Shown piece after piece: positions 37,756-48,343 of a stretch of 64,000 bases of DNA. Source of the DNA: Legionella fallonii LLAP-10 (lineage in GTDB: Bacteria; Pseudomonadota; Gammaproteobacteria; Legionellales; Legionellaceae). The stretch covers positions 959,001-1,023,000 of the forward strand of contig NZ_LN614827.1 in assembly GCF_000953135.1 (NCBI RefSeq). Direction: 5' to 3'. Positions within the stretch are counted from its first letter, which is position 1. Each line of letters opens with the position of its first letter. The position numbers were made by a program, and so were the translations under genes. The notes beneath the pieces were generated by a model. The model did no database searches. It saw nothing but the letters and a program-made list of their open reading frames with translations, and was not told where the DNA came from.

Positions 37756-40700
37756 TTAAGGCATAATTACCATCTCTAAACCTTGAATTTCTAGGATTTG
37801 CATACTACCTGCGAGCAGCATAAGGTGATACGTTGCACGAAAACCATCACAAGAAAGACATTGCAGCAAGCATTTCACTGAAGATTTTATGACGCCATGA
37901 TGATGAATAATTATTTTTTTCACTTTCATTGGAAGACTGATCCTTTTGAAGTGTTTCTGTCCAAACAAACTGGCCACCTGAAATGCGCCATCTACTAATC
38001 CTGGATCCGTTATCCATTGATGATGATCGGGCCAATTTAATGTATCAATGCCTCTTAGTGTTGCTGTTGCGGTGTTTTCTCCATAGTCATCTAAGGAATG
38101 GATAAGATGAAAATGAGGGCCATGAAAAAGTTTTGACATATCACCATAACAATCAGAGGCTCTCCAGGGCCACTGACCGGATGTTTCGTCGGCGAGTAGT
38201 TTTATTCCATTTGATTTTTCTTCACCATTTACAAGAACTGACATGGTACAGAATAACTTGCCTTCATCATTTTCAAGTTTCATCTGTAAATCGTCGTACT
38301 CATTTTGTTGGGCGTTAGCACTTCCCACAAAAAATGCTTCATTATCTAAATTATCGAGCCTAATGCCCCGGTGTATTTTTAAATCAGAGCAAACGATTTT
38401 TTGCATATCGGGCAGTTTATTTTTAGCAACGCTCACGAACCATTCTAGAATCAGGCACATTGGAACAACCGGCTTATCTTTAATCACATGGCTTTGTAAG
38501 AATGAATAACTTTCTTTATTGATAATGAAACAATGCCGTCCTTGTTCTAAGGCGTCTTTATTCTCTTTCGTCTCATTTAATGGACCACCGAGAACGATAG
38601 ATATGGGATGTTTTTGTGCTAGTTCCTCAAGAAATAAGGTCACTCCCTGTTCTCGAGATAATAAGCTTACACCTCGTTCACGAAATTGCTTACTGAGCTC
38701 TGGAGTGACCATACCTCCTTCCCAGGCTCCCCAGTTAATGGCTTTAACTAAACATTGAGCACTGCGTTGCATCGCCTCATTTGTAGCAACGGTATTAAGT
38801 ACTTGATTCGCCATAGCATAATCTGATTGCCCTTTATTTCCATAGCGAGCGACTACTGATGAAAAGAGACAAATTAAATGTAATGGTTGGGAATGAAGTG
38901 CATTGATTAATAAGGCTAAACCTTTGACTTTAGTGTTGAAAACGGCTTTGAATTCCTCCGGTGATTTCTGTGTGATCATTTTATCTCGCAAAATTCCAGC
39001 ACCATGTATTAGGCCTTTTATTACTCCATGTTTTTGTGTGATTTCATTAATAGTCGCTTTAAGTTCCTGTTCATTTAGAATATCTAAGGAGTAATAAGTT
39101 GCTTTACTACCGTTTTTGCTTAATGCGTCCAGTGTTTTCCGTATTTCTCTATTAGTTAAAATGCGTTTAGCTTCCTCATCCAGTTGTCGAGGTGTTATTA
39201 CTGACTGCTTGTTTTGAAATAAAATACCCTTTAATTCAGCGGGGGTTTGAGCTGATTTACAATAATCAGGTTCACTTTGTAATGCTGTTCTCCCTAGGAG
39301 AATGAAGTGCAGATGATATTGAGATGCCAATGCCTCAATACACCATGAAGTGATGCCATGACCTCCTCCTGTAACAATAACCACATCACCGTCAGCTAAA
39401 GATAATGATTGAGGGGGGGCATAATTAAGGTAGATATCTTCAACTGCGACACGGCTGCCATCCAGTCCAAGACCTATTTCCTTGCTTTCTCCTCCGAGTA
39501 GTAATTCTTCGGCTAAGCGTTTTGCAATATCTTGAGGTAATTGATTGGCGCAATCAATATCAATCGCTTTAATGAAAGTATTTGGCCACTCCCATCGAGC
39601 TGTCCTTGCAAGAGACAGCAGACCTCCAGACCAAGAGCGTATCGGATTAGCAGATGTTTGCCCCAGCGTTCCTCCTGTATCTTGGGCAATTACAATAGAA
39701 CCACCTTGTTCCACCATAGTTGCTATAGATTGGAGCAAATTAAATGCGGCTATATTGGCATTCATGCTTTCTTCTATCGAAGTAAACTGAGCTAAGCCCT
39801 CCAAATAGATAATACAGGGGCGTTCTCCACTTATTTCTTTGGGCTGAGTTACCTCAACTGCATTAATTCCTTGGCTTCGTAAAAAGTTAGCTAATTGTGT
39901 AGCAATACCCTTTTTATCTTTGATTATAAAACAATTATTTCCTATTAATCCGGGCATAACCTGTTGGCTAAAGGGCACTTGGATGAGGTGTTGTCCAAGA
40001 CGAAAATCGTTTTTCAGGACAGTTTCCGGGGGCTTTTCATCCACTAGTGGCGGAGTTATCTCTTCCTTTAATTGGGGGCCCTCCACAGGATTTTCTAAAT
40101 AGTCTTTTAGCTGCCCTAATGTTTTCAGTGTGGCCAACTGCATGGGATCAAGTTCAGGTAGATTGGGCATTTTTTCTTTAATTGCGGAGAATATTTCTAC
40201 GTGTTTGATTGAATCGATACCGAGGTCTGCTTCCATTTCCATGTCTAATTTCAACATTTCTTGGGGATAGCCAGTTTCTTCAGCAATAATTGCGAGAATG
40301 TCTTGGGTTATATCACGTTGCAGTTTCGGTGCAGCCAGTATTGGTTCTGCTACTTTGTTCTGTGGTGTTTCGGGGAAGGTAAGAACTGTAGATTGTACCT
40401 CTATTTTTTGTTCACTATAAGATTGATTGGCTAGATAGTTTTTTAACTGTTCTAGTGTTTTTAGTGTGGCTAACTGCATCGGATCAAATTCAGGTAGGTT
40501 CGGGATTTTTTCTTTAATTGCTGAGAATATTTCTACCCGTTTGATTGAATCGATACCGAGGTCAGCCTCCATTTCCATGTCTAATTTTAACATTTCTTGA
40601 GGATAGCCAGTTTCTTCAGCAATAATTGCAAGAATGTTCTGTGTTAAATCTTGTCTTGCTGTCGGTTCCTCCGGTATCGCTTCGGCTATTGGCCTATGCG

Positions 40701-43700
40701 ATGTTTCGGGGAAGGTAAGTAGTGTTGATTGCATCTCTATATTTTGTTGATTATTGGACTGGTTGGCCAAATAATTATTTAATTGTTCCAGAGTTTTCAG
40801 TGTGGCCAACTGCATGGGATCAAGTTCAGGTAGATTGGGTATTTTTTCTTTAATTGCTGAGAATATTTCTACGCGCTTGATTGAATCGATACCGAGGTCC
40901 GCTTCCATTTCCATGTCTAATTTCAACATTTCTTGGGGATAGCCAGTTTCTTCAGCAATAATTGCGAGAATGCTTTTGGTTATATCTTGTTGCTGAATTT
41001 GTGTAGCAGGCGATATTCCTACTGGCGCTGGGGTGACAACCTCATTATGGGGCGCGATTACGGAGGATTGTGCTTTTATTTTGGGTTCGCTATCAGATTG
41101 GTTTGCCAAATAATTTTTTAATTGTTCCAGTGTTTTTAGTGTGGATAGTTGCATGGGATCAAGTTCAGGCAAATTCGGGATTTTTTCTTTAATTACAGAG
41201 AGAATCTCCACTCGTTTGATTGAATCGATACCGAGGTCAGCCTCCATTTCCATGTCTAATTTTAACATCTCTTGGGGATAGCCCGTTTCTTGAGCAATGA
41301 CTGTGAGCACCGCATTCGCTAGTTGATCTGGCTCTTCATTTTGTTTGGGGATGTTGTTGGGCTTGTTTTCTACATTTATTTTGATCTCGGGCTCTTTCAC
41401 AGGGGCGGTGAACGCATTTACTGACTGATTATGCTGTTCTCCTCTCTGTTGAGCTAGTTCATTTATTTGAGCTAAGTATTCTTGTTCTATCAGAGTGTTA
41501 CTATTTTCGTTCCTATGGTGATGTAGTTGCTGTAAAGTCTGTTCCATTATCTGCAGAAATGCATGATGTGATTCTGCGGTTGATTTCTGATAAATTTCAT
41601 ATTCTCGCGTGATATTTTCTTGAATATCTTCGAGTAAGGTAATGATGGGAGAATGTTTATTATCTGTATCACTCATGGAAGTAATCCTTTGTGTTTCAAT
41701 AGGGGGAATATTTACTGTATTCATATGGGGCTGAATAAGCGGCGGCTCTATGTTGTATGCTTTATCAGTTGGTTCAGGGCTTTCTACTAGTTCCATAGGG
41801 TGGCTGGCTGGTGTTTTTAGTGGCGGAACAATAGGTTTTACATTAGTACCATTAATGAGAATTCTATGTTTTTTATTGGCCAATATTTCTGGCTCTGGTG
41901 GCATAGTAAATGCTGCAAACAATTGATTGATATCAAACGGTATGCCTAAGGCTGCTAGTTGACCAAGTGCTCGTAGTAAGGAAATTACACCATGATCGTT
42001 TTTATGATCTATTGCGATACTTTGGACATTTTTTCCAGCTAATATTGTTTCTGTTAAGTGAGATAAGACAGAACCTGGGCCGACCTCTACGAATGTTCTA
42101 ACTCCGTCATTATACATGGAGGTAATCATTTCACTGAAGCGGACAGAGTTGACCAAAGTATTCGCTAGAGTGTCTTTTATTTCCGGTGTTTGATACTGTT
42201 TGGCGTACAAATTAGAATAAACCGGTAGGGTTAGAGCATTAAATGGTATTGTTTCTATGTATTGTCTAAATTCAGTTGCTGCGGTCTCCATCATAGGGGA
42301 GTGAAATGCGTTAGAAACAGGTAATTCTGTACATGAGATCTTATATTGATTAAATAAAGTTACCGCTTTATTTATATCCTCTTTTTTTCCTGACAAAATA
42401 AGCTCATTGGGGCTGTTATAATTGGCAATAACTAAAGGGAGTTGCCATTCTTTTAAGCGCGCTAATGTATCTTCTACAGGGTGTAATACGGCCAGCATTC
42501 CACCTGGCTCAGCTCCACCATGTGGAGCCATCAATTCACCACGTGTGCGTGCCATTTTTACCAATGTTTCAAAGTCATATGAGCCTGCGTAGGCAAGAGC
42601 AACTAATTCTCCGAAGCTATGTCCTGCGACACAATCAGGCTTAATATTCAGTTCGTTTAATAAAGCAATTTGTGAATAAGCCATTGCTGCTATGGAAGGT
42701 TGCGACCAAATTGTATTGTTAATCAGCTCATATTGTTTCTTTTTTTCATCTATAGAGAATACTGCTTTAGGATAGACAACTTCATGCAAGAAGCGATTCT
42801 TATCCAATTGAATTGTTGCTGTTTTATCCCAAATTTTTCGAGGGGAATCGAAATTAATGGCAATATCCGTCCCCATATTAAGGTATTGACTGCCTTGACC
42901 AGAAAAAATAAAAGCAAGTTTTCCTGTCCTAGAACCAGAAGAATAGTAAATATCTTTTTCTGTTATTGGTCTTTCTGAGTTCTTCTCTAATTGCTGAATT
43001 ACTTTACAGAGTTTTTCTCTTAATTCAGTATTATTTTTAGCTAGAATAGCGATACGATAATTTTTTTGATAATTAAAATCCTGATAAGACTTGCGAGCAC
43101 GGTGGGCAACATAGGCTTCGTCATAAGTTTGGGTTTCATCAACCACTTTACGACACTCAGTCATTAATGCTGGCGCATTATCGGCTGAAAGCAGAAGCAG
43201 ATGAGAGTCAAAGGAATTGAGCCTCAATGCTTTTTTACCGCTACCTTGGTATTCTTCCACGGCAATATGGAAATTGGTACCGCCAAAACCAAATGAACTA
43301 ACTGAGGCTCGTCTAGGAGTAGTGTCATCTTTAATCCATGGTCTGGTTGAAGTATTTAAATAGAAGGGAGAGTTTTCAATATCCAGGTTAGGATTAGGCT
43401 CGTCTACTTTAAGGGTAGGGGGCAATACCTTGTGGTGCAGCGCCATGACAATTTTGAATAGGCTGGCTGCTCCTGCCGCACCTTTTGTATGACCAATTTG
43501 AGATTTGATACTGCCCAGAGCACACCATTGTTTTTGCTCAGGATTATCCATTGAAAAAATTTTATTCAGGGATTTAAATTCCTCCGTATCTCCTGCTCTA
43601 GTCCCAGTACCATGTGCCTCCATTAAGTCGACTGTACTTGGTGGATATGCAGCCATAGCATAGGCATTTTTTAATGCTACCGCTTGTCCATCTGCTAGAG

Positions 43701-44646
43701 GTGCGTAGATACTTTTAGATCTGCCATCGGAGGAAGTTCCAATGCCACGAATTATTGCATAAATATGATTTCCATCTCGTTCTGCGTCTTCTAATCTTTT
43801 CAACGCTAACAGGCCAAGTCCTTCACCTAGCATAGTGCCATCTGACTTTGCAGAAAAGGGACGGCATTCCTCTGATGGAGATAATGCGGGTGTCTTACTA
43901 AAACACATATAAGTTTGGATATCGTTTAAGGTATCAACGCCTCCGATAACAACAAGATCAGATTGATTTACTCTGAGTTCATTAATTCCCATAGACAGCG
44001 CTGCTAATGAACTTGCGCATGCAGCGTCGGTAGTACAATTGGTTCCTCCAAAATTTAATCTGTTAGCGATACGTCCAGCAATTACATTCATTAATAAACC
44101 TGGAAAAGTGCTTTCAGTCCAGGGTGGTAGATGTTCACAAATTCGATCACAAATTTCTTTTGCTTGTTTGTCACTTAAGCCATGTTCTTTCATGGCTTTT
44201 GTCCATAGTGGACGATATTGGCGATTTGACACTGGAGGAATAGATTCAAGCATACAGGTGGCACCTAATATTACTGATGCACGAGAAAGATCGACGCCGA
44301 AAAATTTTCCATCAAATGTATCTTGAAGAACTTCTTTAGCAACAATGAGAGCGAGCAGTTGAGAGGTATCTGTGGAGACTATATTTTGTGGAGGCATACC
44401 CCATTCTATGGGATCAAATTCAACATGAGGTATAAACGCGCCGCGGCGGCAATAAGTTTTATCTTCGGCTTTAGGATCTTTATCGTAATAATCAGCTATA
44501 TTCCAATGATCAGGGGGAACCTCCGTAATCAGATCTTTTCCTGTTACAATGTTTCTCCAAAATTCGGTTGCATTACGTGCTCCAGGAAAGATACCACCGA
44601 CACCAACTACAGCAATTCTAACTAATTCATCTTTAGGGTGCATCAT
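37756..44646 (-). CDS. PfaA-like multidomain lipid/polyketide synthase (KS-AT-ACPx4-KR-DH)
   Basis: 2296 residues. KS (8-470): Cys210 in TTDAACASSL, His345 in EAHGTGTRAGD, His386 in KSQIGHTKGAAG. Acyltransferase (577-890): FIFSGQGSQYLNMG and the active Ser677 in VAGHSFGELVALA. Four carrier domains in tandem, phosphopantetheine Ser at about 1142, 1255, 1367 and 1479 in DLGIDSIKRVEI (the fourth reads KHVEI). Ketoreductase (1750-1990): VIVTGGGHGI and SSVVARYGNKGQSDYAMAN. C-terminal dehydratase-like hotdog (2040-2296): SHVIKDKPVVPM with His, and DPGLVDGAFQV. This is the plan of PfaA of secondary-lipid synthases. There is no thioesterase or enoyl reductase domain. Separated by 17 bases from the PfaC-like gene, so one operon. 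Confidence 0.92.
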   Translation of the reverse strand: MMHPKDELVRIAVVGVGGIFPGARNATEFWRNIVTGKDLITEVPPDHWNIADYYDKDPKAEDKTYCRRGAFIPHVEFDPIEWGMPPQNIVSTDTSQLLALIVAKEVLQDTFDGKFFGVDLSRASVILGATCMLESIPPVSNRQYRPLWTKAMKEHGLSDKQAKEICDRICEHLPPWTESTFPGLLMNVIAGRIANRLNFGGTNCTTDAACASSLAALSMGINELRVNQSDLVVIGGVDTLNDIQTYMCFSKTPALSPSEECRPFSAKSDGTMLGEGLGLLALKRLEDAERDGNHIYAIIRGIGTSSDGRSKSIYAPLADGQAVALKNAYAMAAYPPSTVDLMEAHGTGTRAGDTEEFKSLNKIFSMDNPEQKQWCALGSIKSQIGHTKGAAGAASLFKIVMALHHKVLPPTLKVDEPNPNLDIENSPFYLNTSTRPWIKDDTTPRRASVSSFGFGGTNFHIAVEEYQGSGKKALRLNSFDSHLLLLSADNAPALMTECRKVVDETQTYDEAYVAHRARKSYQDFNYQKNYRIAILAKNNTELREKLCKVIQQLEKNSERPITEKDIYYSSGSRTGKLAFIFSGQGSQYLNMGTDIAINFDSPRKIWDKTATIQLDKNRFLHEVVYPKAVFSIDEKKKQYELINNTIWSQPSIAAMAYSQIALLNELNIKPDCVAGHSFGELVALAYAGSYDFETLVKMARTRGELMAPHGGAEPGGMLAVLHPVEDTLARLKEWQLPLVIANYNSPNELILSGKKEDINKAVTLFNQYKISCTELPVSNAFHSPMMETAATEFRQYIETIPFNALTLPVYSNLYAKQYQTPEIKDTLANTLVNSVRFSEMITSMYNDGVRTFVEVGPGSVLSHLTETILAGKNVQSIAIDHKNDHGVISLLRALGQLAALGIPFDINQLFAAFTMPPEPEILANKKHRILINGTNVKPIVPPLKTPASHPMELVESPEPTDKAYNIEPPLIQPHMNTVNIPPIETQRITSMSDTDNKHSPIITLLEDIQENITREYEIYQKSTAESHHAFLQIMEQTLQQLHHHRNENSNTLIEQEYLAQINELAQQRGEQHNQSVNAFTAPVKEPEIKINVENKPNNIPKQNEEPDQLANAVLTVIAQETGYPQEMLKLDMEMEADLGIDSIKRVEILSVIKEKIPNLPELDPMQLSTLKTLEQLKNYLANQSDSEPKIKAQSSVIAPHNEVVTPAPVGISPATQIQQQDITKSILAIIAEETGYPQEMLKLDMEMEADLGIDSIKRVEIFSAIKEKIPNLPELDPMQLATLKTLEQLNNYLANQSNNQQNIEMQSTLLTFPETSHRPIAEAIPEEPTARQDLTQNILAIIAEETGYPQEMLKLDMEMEADLGIDSIKRVEIFSAIKEKIPNLPEFDPMQLATLKTLEQLKNYLANQSYSEQKIEVQSTVLTFPETPQNKVAEPILAAPKLQRDITQDILAIIAEETGYPQEMLKLDMEMEADLGIDSIKHVEIFSAIKEKMPNLPELDPMQLATLKTLGQLKDYLENPVEGPQLKEEITPPLVDEKPPETVLKNDFRLGQHLIQVPFSQQVMPGLIGNNCFIIKDKKGIATQLANFLRSQGINAVEVTQPKEISGERPCIIYLEGLAQFTSIEESMNANIAAFNLLQSIATMVEQGGSIVIAQDTGGTLGQTSANPIRSWSGGLLSLARTARWEWPNTFIKAIDIDCANQLPQDIAKRLAEELLLGGESKEIGLGLDGSRVAVEDIYLNYAPPQSLSLADGDVVIVTGGGHGITSWCIEALASQYHLHFILLGRTALQSEPDYCKSAQTPAELKGILFQNKQSVITPRQLDEEAKRILTNREIRKTLDALSKNGSKATYYSLDILNEQELKATINEITQKHGVIKGLIHGAGILRDKMITQKSPEEFKAVFNTKVKGLALLINALHSQPLHLICLFSSVVARYGNKGQSDYAMANQVLNTVATNEAMQRSAQCLVKAINWGAWEGGMVTPELSKQFRERGVSLLSREQGVTLFLEELAQKHPISIVLGGPLNETKENKDALEQGRHCFIINKESYSFLQSHVIKDKPVVPMCLILEWFVSVAKNKLPDMQKIVCSDLKIHRGIRLDNLDNEAFFVGSANAQQNEYDDLQMKLENDEGKLFCTMSVLVNGEEKSNGIKLLADETSGQWPWRASDCYGDMSKLFHGPHFHLIHSLDDYGENTATATLRGIDTLNWPDHHQWITDPGLVDGAFQVASLFGQKHFKRISLPMKVKKIIIHHHGVIKSSVKCLLQCLSCDGFRATYHLMLLAGSMQILEIQGLEMVIMP
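40090..41320 (-). repeat. Four tandem ACP-coding repeats
   Basis: The four phosphopantetheine Ser codons start at 41223, 40884, 40548 and 40212, spaced 339, 336 and 336 bases. Each unit codes the same run, ETGYPQEMLKLDMEMEADLG and on, followed by a variable linker. The high DNA identity suggests recent duplication or gene conversion. Confidence 0.9.
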
Positions 44647-44907
44647 TTGTCCTCGCTAACATTTTAATTCATCGAAAATCGGTTCCTTTCTGTATTTTTG
44701 ATTATTTTTTGATTAGCCGCTTTTCACATAGTCATACAAACAAATCAAAGGATTGAAATTTGGTTCGTTTTCTGTATAAATAATTCGTCATGACCGAATA
44801 AACTTCTACTTGGTATCACTTATGCGGGCCATCCATGGATGCAAGAAAATGAATCTTTGCCAGATGTAACGTTCATGTTGCAAGAGCAAAACCTATACAT
44901 AACATTA

Positions 44908-44936
44908 TTTGTAGTAAAAATAAACAAACAAGTCAA
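44908..44936 (-). promoter_or_regulatory. Candidate promoter of the synthase operon
   Basis: On the minus strand TTGACT, a 17-base spacer, TACAAA. It lies 260 bases before the synthase ATG in the 411-base gap 44647-45057. The rest of that gap is very AT-rich and shows no gene. Found by eye. Confidence 0.35.
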
Positions 44937-45057
44937 TTATAAGTCAATATATTTTTTTGCATTGCAGCATATTTTTTATTTTCATGCCTTATTTTCTCGT
45001 TAAAACAACGGTAGACCACACTAATCCAGGCACCATTTGCCAGATCAAGTGGCCTAA

Positions 45058-47280
45058 TTAAAACTTAGGCAATATTTTGTCCAGAAACTTGGGCAAATAC
45101 CAATTCCAGCTTTCTAAAAGCGCCATAGTCGCTGGAACTAAGATAGTACGAATTAAAAAGGCATCTACAAAAATAGCAACGGCGATGCCAAGGCCAAAGG
45201 CCTTCACCATGAGTACATCTGCTACTAAAAATGAAGAACACAGAACAATAACTATTAGTGCTGCACTAGTAATAATTCGACTGCTTTTTTCTATACCGAA
45301 TATAATGCTCTTAGTATTACTCCTAGTACTTTCGTAAGACTCTTTTATTCTAGATAGCAGAAATACTTCGTAATCCATTGAAAAGCCAAATAAAGCACAG
45401 AAAATAATGACTAATAAACTAATGTCTAAAAAACCTTGGGGCTGGAAATTAAGTAAATGCGACAAATATCCATCTTGAAATACCAAAACTAAAGCCCCGT
45501 AACAGGCAGAAAGACTCAATAAATTCATCAAGATTGCTTTAAAGGGTAAGAATAGGGAGCGTAATAATAGAAGAAGAATAAGATAGCTAAAAACCATGAT
45601 CCATAAAATAGCATAAGGAAGTACGCGATAGATTGTTCCTAATACTTCTTTATTACTCGCAGGTTTTCCGGCTAATTGAAGGTTTAATCCTTTGAATTTT
45701 TTTATTTGTTGTAACTTAGTAATTAATTCTTTTGTTTCAGGGGAGTTGACTGGATATTTGCTCACTATAGTTATAACAGTAACATGATTATGAGTTGTGG
45801 TAGATAATAATTTTTTGACCTCATCGCTGTCTCTACTTTGTTTTAAATGGTACAGATCATAATATTGTTTTTTAGTTAAATCAGAATTACCAGTGACTAT
45901 GCTATTCACTTTTTTAATATCTGGATTTTTTTTCAATTTCTGTGCTAAATCATATAAATGATAAATATTATTTTTAGATAAAATAGGAGAAGATGGCGAT
46001 TGTACTATCATCAATATAGGTGTTAATTCATTAATATTGAATTTCTCGGCATAAGTATCATAAAACTCCCTACCCGCTGATTTTTCCGGGAATATTTTAT
46101 AATCAGATAGGCCAAATTTAGCGTTTAAAAATGGATATCCCAATAGCAATAAAAGAATAAGGACAGAAATGAACGATATAAGCGGGCGATGAACTACTTT
46201 TTCCGCTATCCAATGCCAGATACTAAAACTATTCTCTTCATTTTTTTTGCGTTTTCTCACCGATAACCAATTAATTTTAGAATCCAATACTGAGAGGATG
46301 GCGGGCAATAATGAAATCGCCATTAACATGGCTATTAGTACAGCAACTCCGCCTCCTACCGCGATAGAAAAAAGTATATTAATGGGAAATAAAAATAGAG
46401 CGCTAAGGCTTGCAAAGACCGCAAGACCACTGAAAAAAATAGCTTTCCCAGCACGGGCTTGGGTTATGGCAATTGCCTCAATGGTGTCTAATCCATTATT
46501 GATCTCATCACGAAAACGATTAATGACGAATAAAGCATAATCCAAGCTAAGACAAAGGCCTAATAGTAAAGCAATGTTTAAAGTGAATATGGATAGAGTA
46601 AAATAATGCCCTATGAAAAAAAGATTAGTTAATATGATGAGGGCACATCCTCCGCCTAGTATAATAGGGAGGACGGCAGCCACTAAGGAACCAAAAACAA
46701 AGAGTAGAGTAATTATCGCTACTGGTGTTGCGATTATATCGGCTTTATACAGATCGACTTGAGTCTGCTTATTTACACTTTCTACAAAAAAAGGTTCTCC
46801 TCCTGTACGTACTGTCATATGTGCAGGTGTTTTTATAGAGGACTTAAGTTGAGCAAATAAGTTATCAGAAATTGGCTTATTTGATTTAATCATGATGACA
46901 GCATAGGCAGTATGTTTGTCTTTAGATGTTTGTTGTTTTTTGTCTGGGAAAATAATTTCATGTTTGAGAGGGAAATCTTCTAAATCAGCTAATGATTGCT
47001 TTATTTTTTTGAGAAATAGAGGATTAGTGGTTAGAAGTTTAGAACTGTGATACATCACAAGGATGTTATTCTTATTATCATAGCCTAATTCTTTATTCAG
47101 ATATTGCTCTGCAGCCGCACTGGAGGAGTGTTCGTCAACAAAGCCTGTTGTTTTAAATGGAGTTATTAGTTTAGGCAGAAAAGGAATGCACGATAAGATA
47201 CCCAAGGCCCATAAAATAATAACAACCCAACGAAAGCGATAAATAAATTTTCCCAGTCGGTAAAACTTTGCGTTTTCCAT
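45058..47280 (-). CDS. MMPL/RND-family lipid exporter
   Basis: 740 residues: one N-terminal membrane helix, a periplasmic loop (45-180), five helices, a second helix and loop (about 370-540), then five more. This is the 12-helix RND plan of the MMPL family, which moves lipids or siderophores using the proton gradient. LGLCLSLDYALFVINRFRDE and FGFSMDYEVFLLSRIKE carry the paired Asp-Tyr of the two helix-4/10 sites (SLDYA and SMDYE). Long coupled loops match MmpL-type lipid exporters. It stands directly upstream of the synthase operon on the same strand, which suggests export of its product. Confidence 0.87.
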   Translation of the reverse strand: MENAKFYRLGKFIYRFRWVVIILWALGILSCIPFLPKLITPFKTTGFVDEHSSSAAAEQYLNKELGYDNKNNILVMYHSSKLLTTNPLFLKKIKQSLADLEDFPLKHEIIFPDKKQQTSKDKHTAYAVIMIKSNKPISDNLFAQLKSSIKTPAHMTVRTGGEPFFVESVNKQTQVDLYKADIIATPVAIITLLFVFGSLVAAVLPIILGGGCALIILTNLFFIGHYFTLSIFTLNIALLLGLCLSLDYALFVINRFRDEINNGLDTIEAIAITQARAGKAIFFSGLAVFASLSALFLFPINILFSIAVGGGVAVLIAMLMAISLLPAILSVLDSKINWLSVRKRKKNEENSFSIWHWIAEKVVHRPLISFISVLILLLLLGYPFLNAKFGLSDYKIFPEKSAGREFYDTYAEKFNINELTPILMIVQSPSSPILSKNNIYHLYDLAQKLKKNPDIKKVNSIVTGNSDLTKKQYYDLYHLKQSRDSDEVKKLLSTTTHNHVTVITIVSKYPVNSPETKELITKLQQIKKFKGLNLQLAGKPASNKEVLGTIYRVLPYAILWIMVFSYLILLLLLRSLFLPFKAILMNLLSLSACYGALVLVFQDGYLSHLLNFQPQGFLDISLLVIIFCALFGFSMDYEVFLLSRIKESYESTRSNTKSIIFGIEKSSRIITSAALIVIVLCSSFLVADVLMVKAFGLGIAVAIFVDAFLIRTILVPATMALLESWNWYLPKFLDKILPKF

Positions 47281-47461
47281 TTATTAGCGAGTTCCTTTTC
47301 AATTTATTTAGTAATGCTGGAATAATGTCTGTTACTTAAACATATAGCCTAGATTTTCTGTATCTGCTTGGTTTTCACTGGTTTTTTTCAACAATTAGTA
47401 GGAGTAGTTGTGTGCAAGGGAGGAAATGGCCCCTCTCATTCAAAGCAAACAATCAAATTGA

Positions 47462-47602
47462 ATCGATTCCGGTGCGGATCATAATGGGGAGTTTAATTTT
47501 TATTGGTGTTCGACTGAAGCTGCAGCAGCAACGGCATTTGTTCAACGTGTTTCAAAAGAGGGCCCTAATGGCCAACAGTTAGAGGCACGTAAGGGATTTT
47601 AA
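47462..47602 (+). pseudogene. Possible gene remnant
   Basis: An open run of 46 codons after a stop and with no clear start encodes DSGADHNGEFNFYWCSTEAA and, further on, SKEGPNGQQLEARKGF. It looks coding-like (Gly, Trp and Cys in a plausible mix, ending in a stop), but I do not recognise a family. It lies in the 337-base gap between the exporter and lptB, where the accessory block meets core genes. It may be a leftover of a lost gene. Confidence 0.25.
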
Positions 47603-47617
47603 TCGCGGGAGAGCGCC

Positions 47618-48343
47618 CTATAAAGTAAAGTCCTCACCCAAATAAACAGTTCTGACCTGTTTATTTGATAGAATGATCTCAGGTGTTCCTTCACATAAAA
47701 TTTTTCCTTGGCTAACTATATAAGCTCGTTCACAAATGTCTAATGTCTCCCTAACATTATGATCCGTGATGAGTACACCGATATTTTTATTACATAAGTG
47801 TTGGATTATTTTTTTAATATCTATTACCGAAATAGGATCTACTCCAGCAAAAGGTTCATCAAGCAAAATGAAGGAGGGTTCAATCGCTAAAGCCCGTGCA
47901 ATTTCAACACGCCTTCTTTCGCCTCCAGATAAGGCCATACCTAAACTATTAGTCAGATGGGCAATATGAAATTCTTGGAGTAATAGATCTAATTTTTCCT
48001 CACGAGCCTGCTCATTTAATTCAGGTCTTAATTCGAGAATAGCCATTATATTTTCAGCTACTGTAAGTTTACGGAAAACAGAAGCCTCTTGAGGGAGATA
48101 ACTAATACCTAATCGAGCTCTTTGATGCATCGCATCATGGGTAATATCATGATTATTAATGATAATTTGGCCTTCATCGCAAGATTGTAGGCCGACTATC
48201 ATATAAAAACAGGTGGTTTTACCAGCTCCATTCGGACCTAATAAGCCAACGCATTCTCCCTTTTTAATGTGGATGCTAACACCATTAACAACAGTTCGGG
48301 ATTTAAACGACTTTTTTAAATTTTTGGCTTCTAATTGGCTCAT
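47618..48343 (-). CDS. lptB: LPS export ABC transporter ATPase
   Basis: 241 residues. Powers the Lpt bridge that carries LPS from the inner to the outer membrane. Walker [19 protein letters not shown]-loop [18 protein letters not shown], signature [16 protein letters not shown], Walker [16 protein letters not shown] and the switch His in [11 protein letters not shown]. LptB-type sequence throughout. Start overlaps the lptA stop by 4 bases. The LptF/G permeases are not in this window. Confidence 0.96.
   Translation of the reverse strand: MSQLEAKNLKKSFKSRTVVNGVSIHIKKGECVGLLGPNGAGKTTCFYMIVGLQSCDEGQIIINNHDITHDAMHQRARLGISYLPQEASVFRKLTVAENIMAILELRPELNEQAREEKLDLLLQEFHIAHLTNSLGMALSGGERRRVEIARALAIEPSFILLDEPFAGVDPISVIDIKKIIQHLCNKNIGVLITDHNVRETLDICERAYIVSQGKILCEGTPEIILSNKQVRTVYLGEDFTL

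Noticed and set aside
34970-44646. Phosphopantetheinyl transferase or PfaD within the lipid locus
   Set aside because: No open frame in the locus matches either; activation would need a transferase from elsewhere in the genome.
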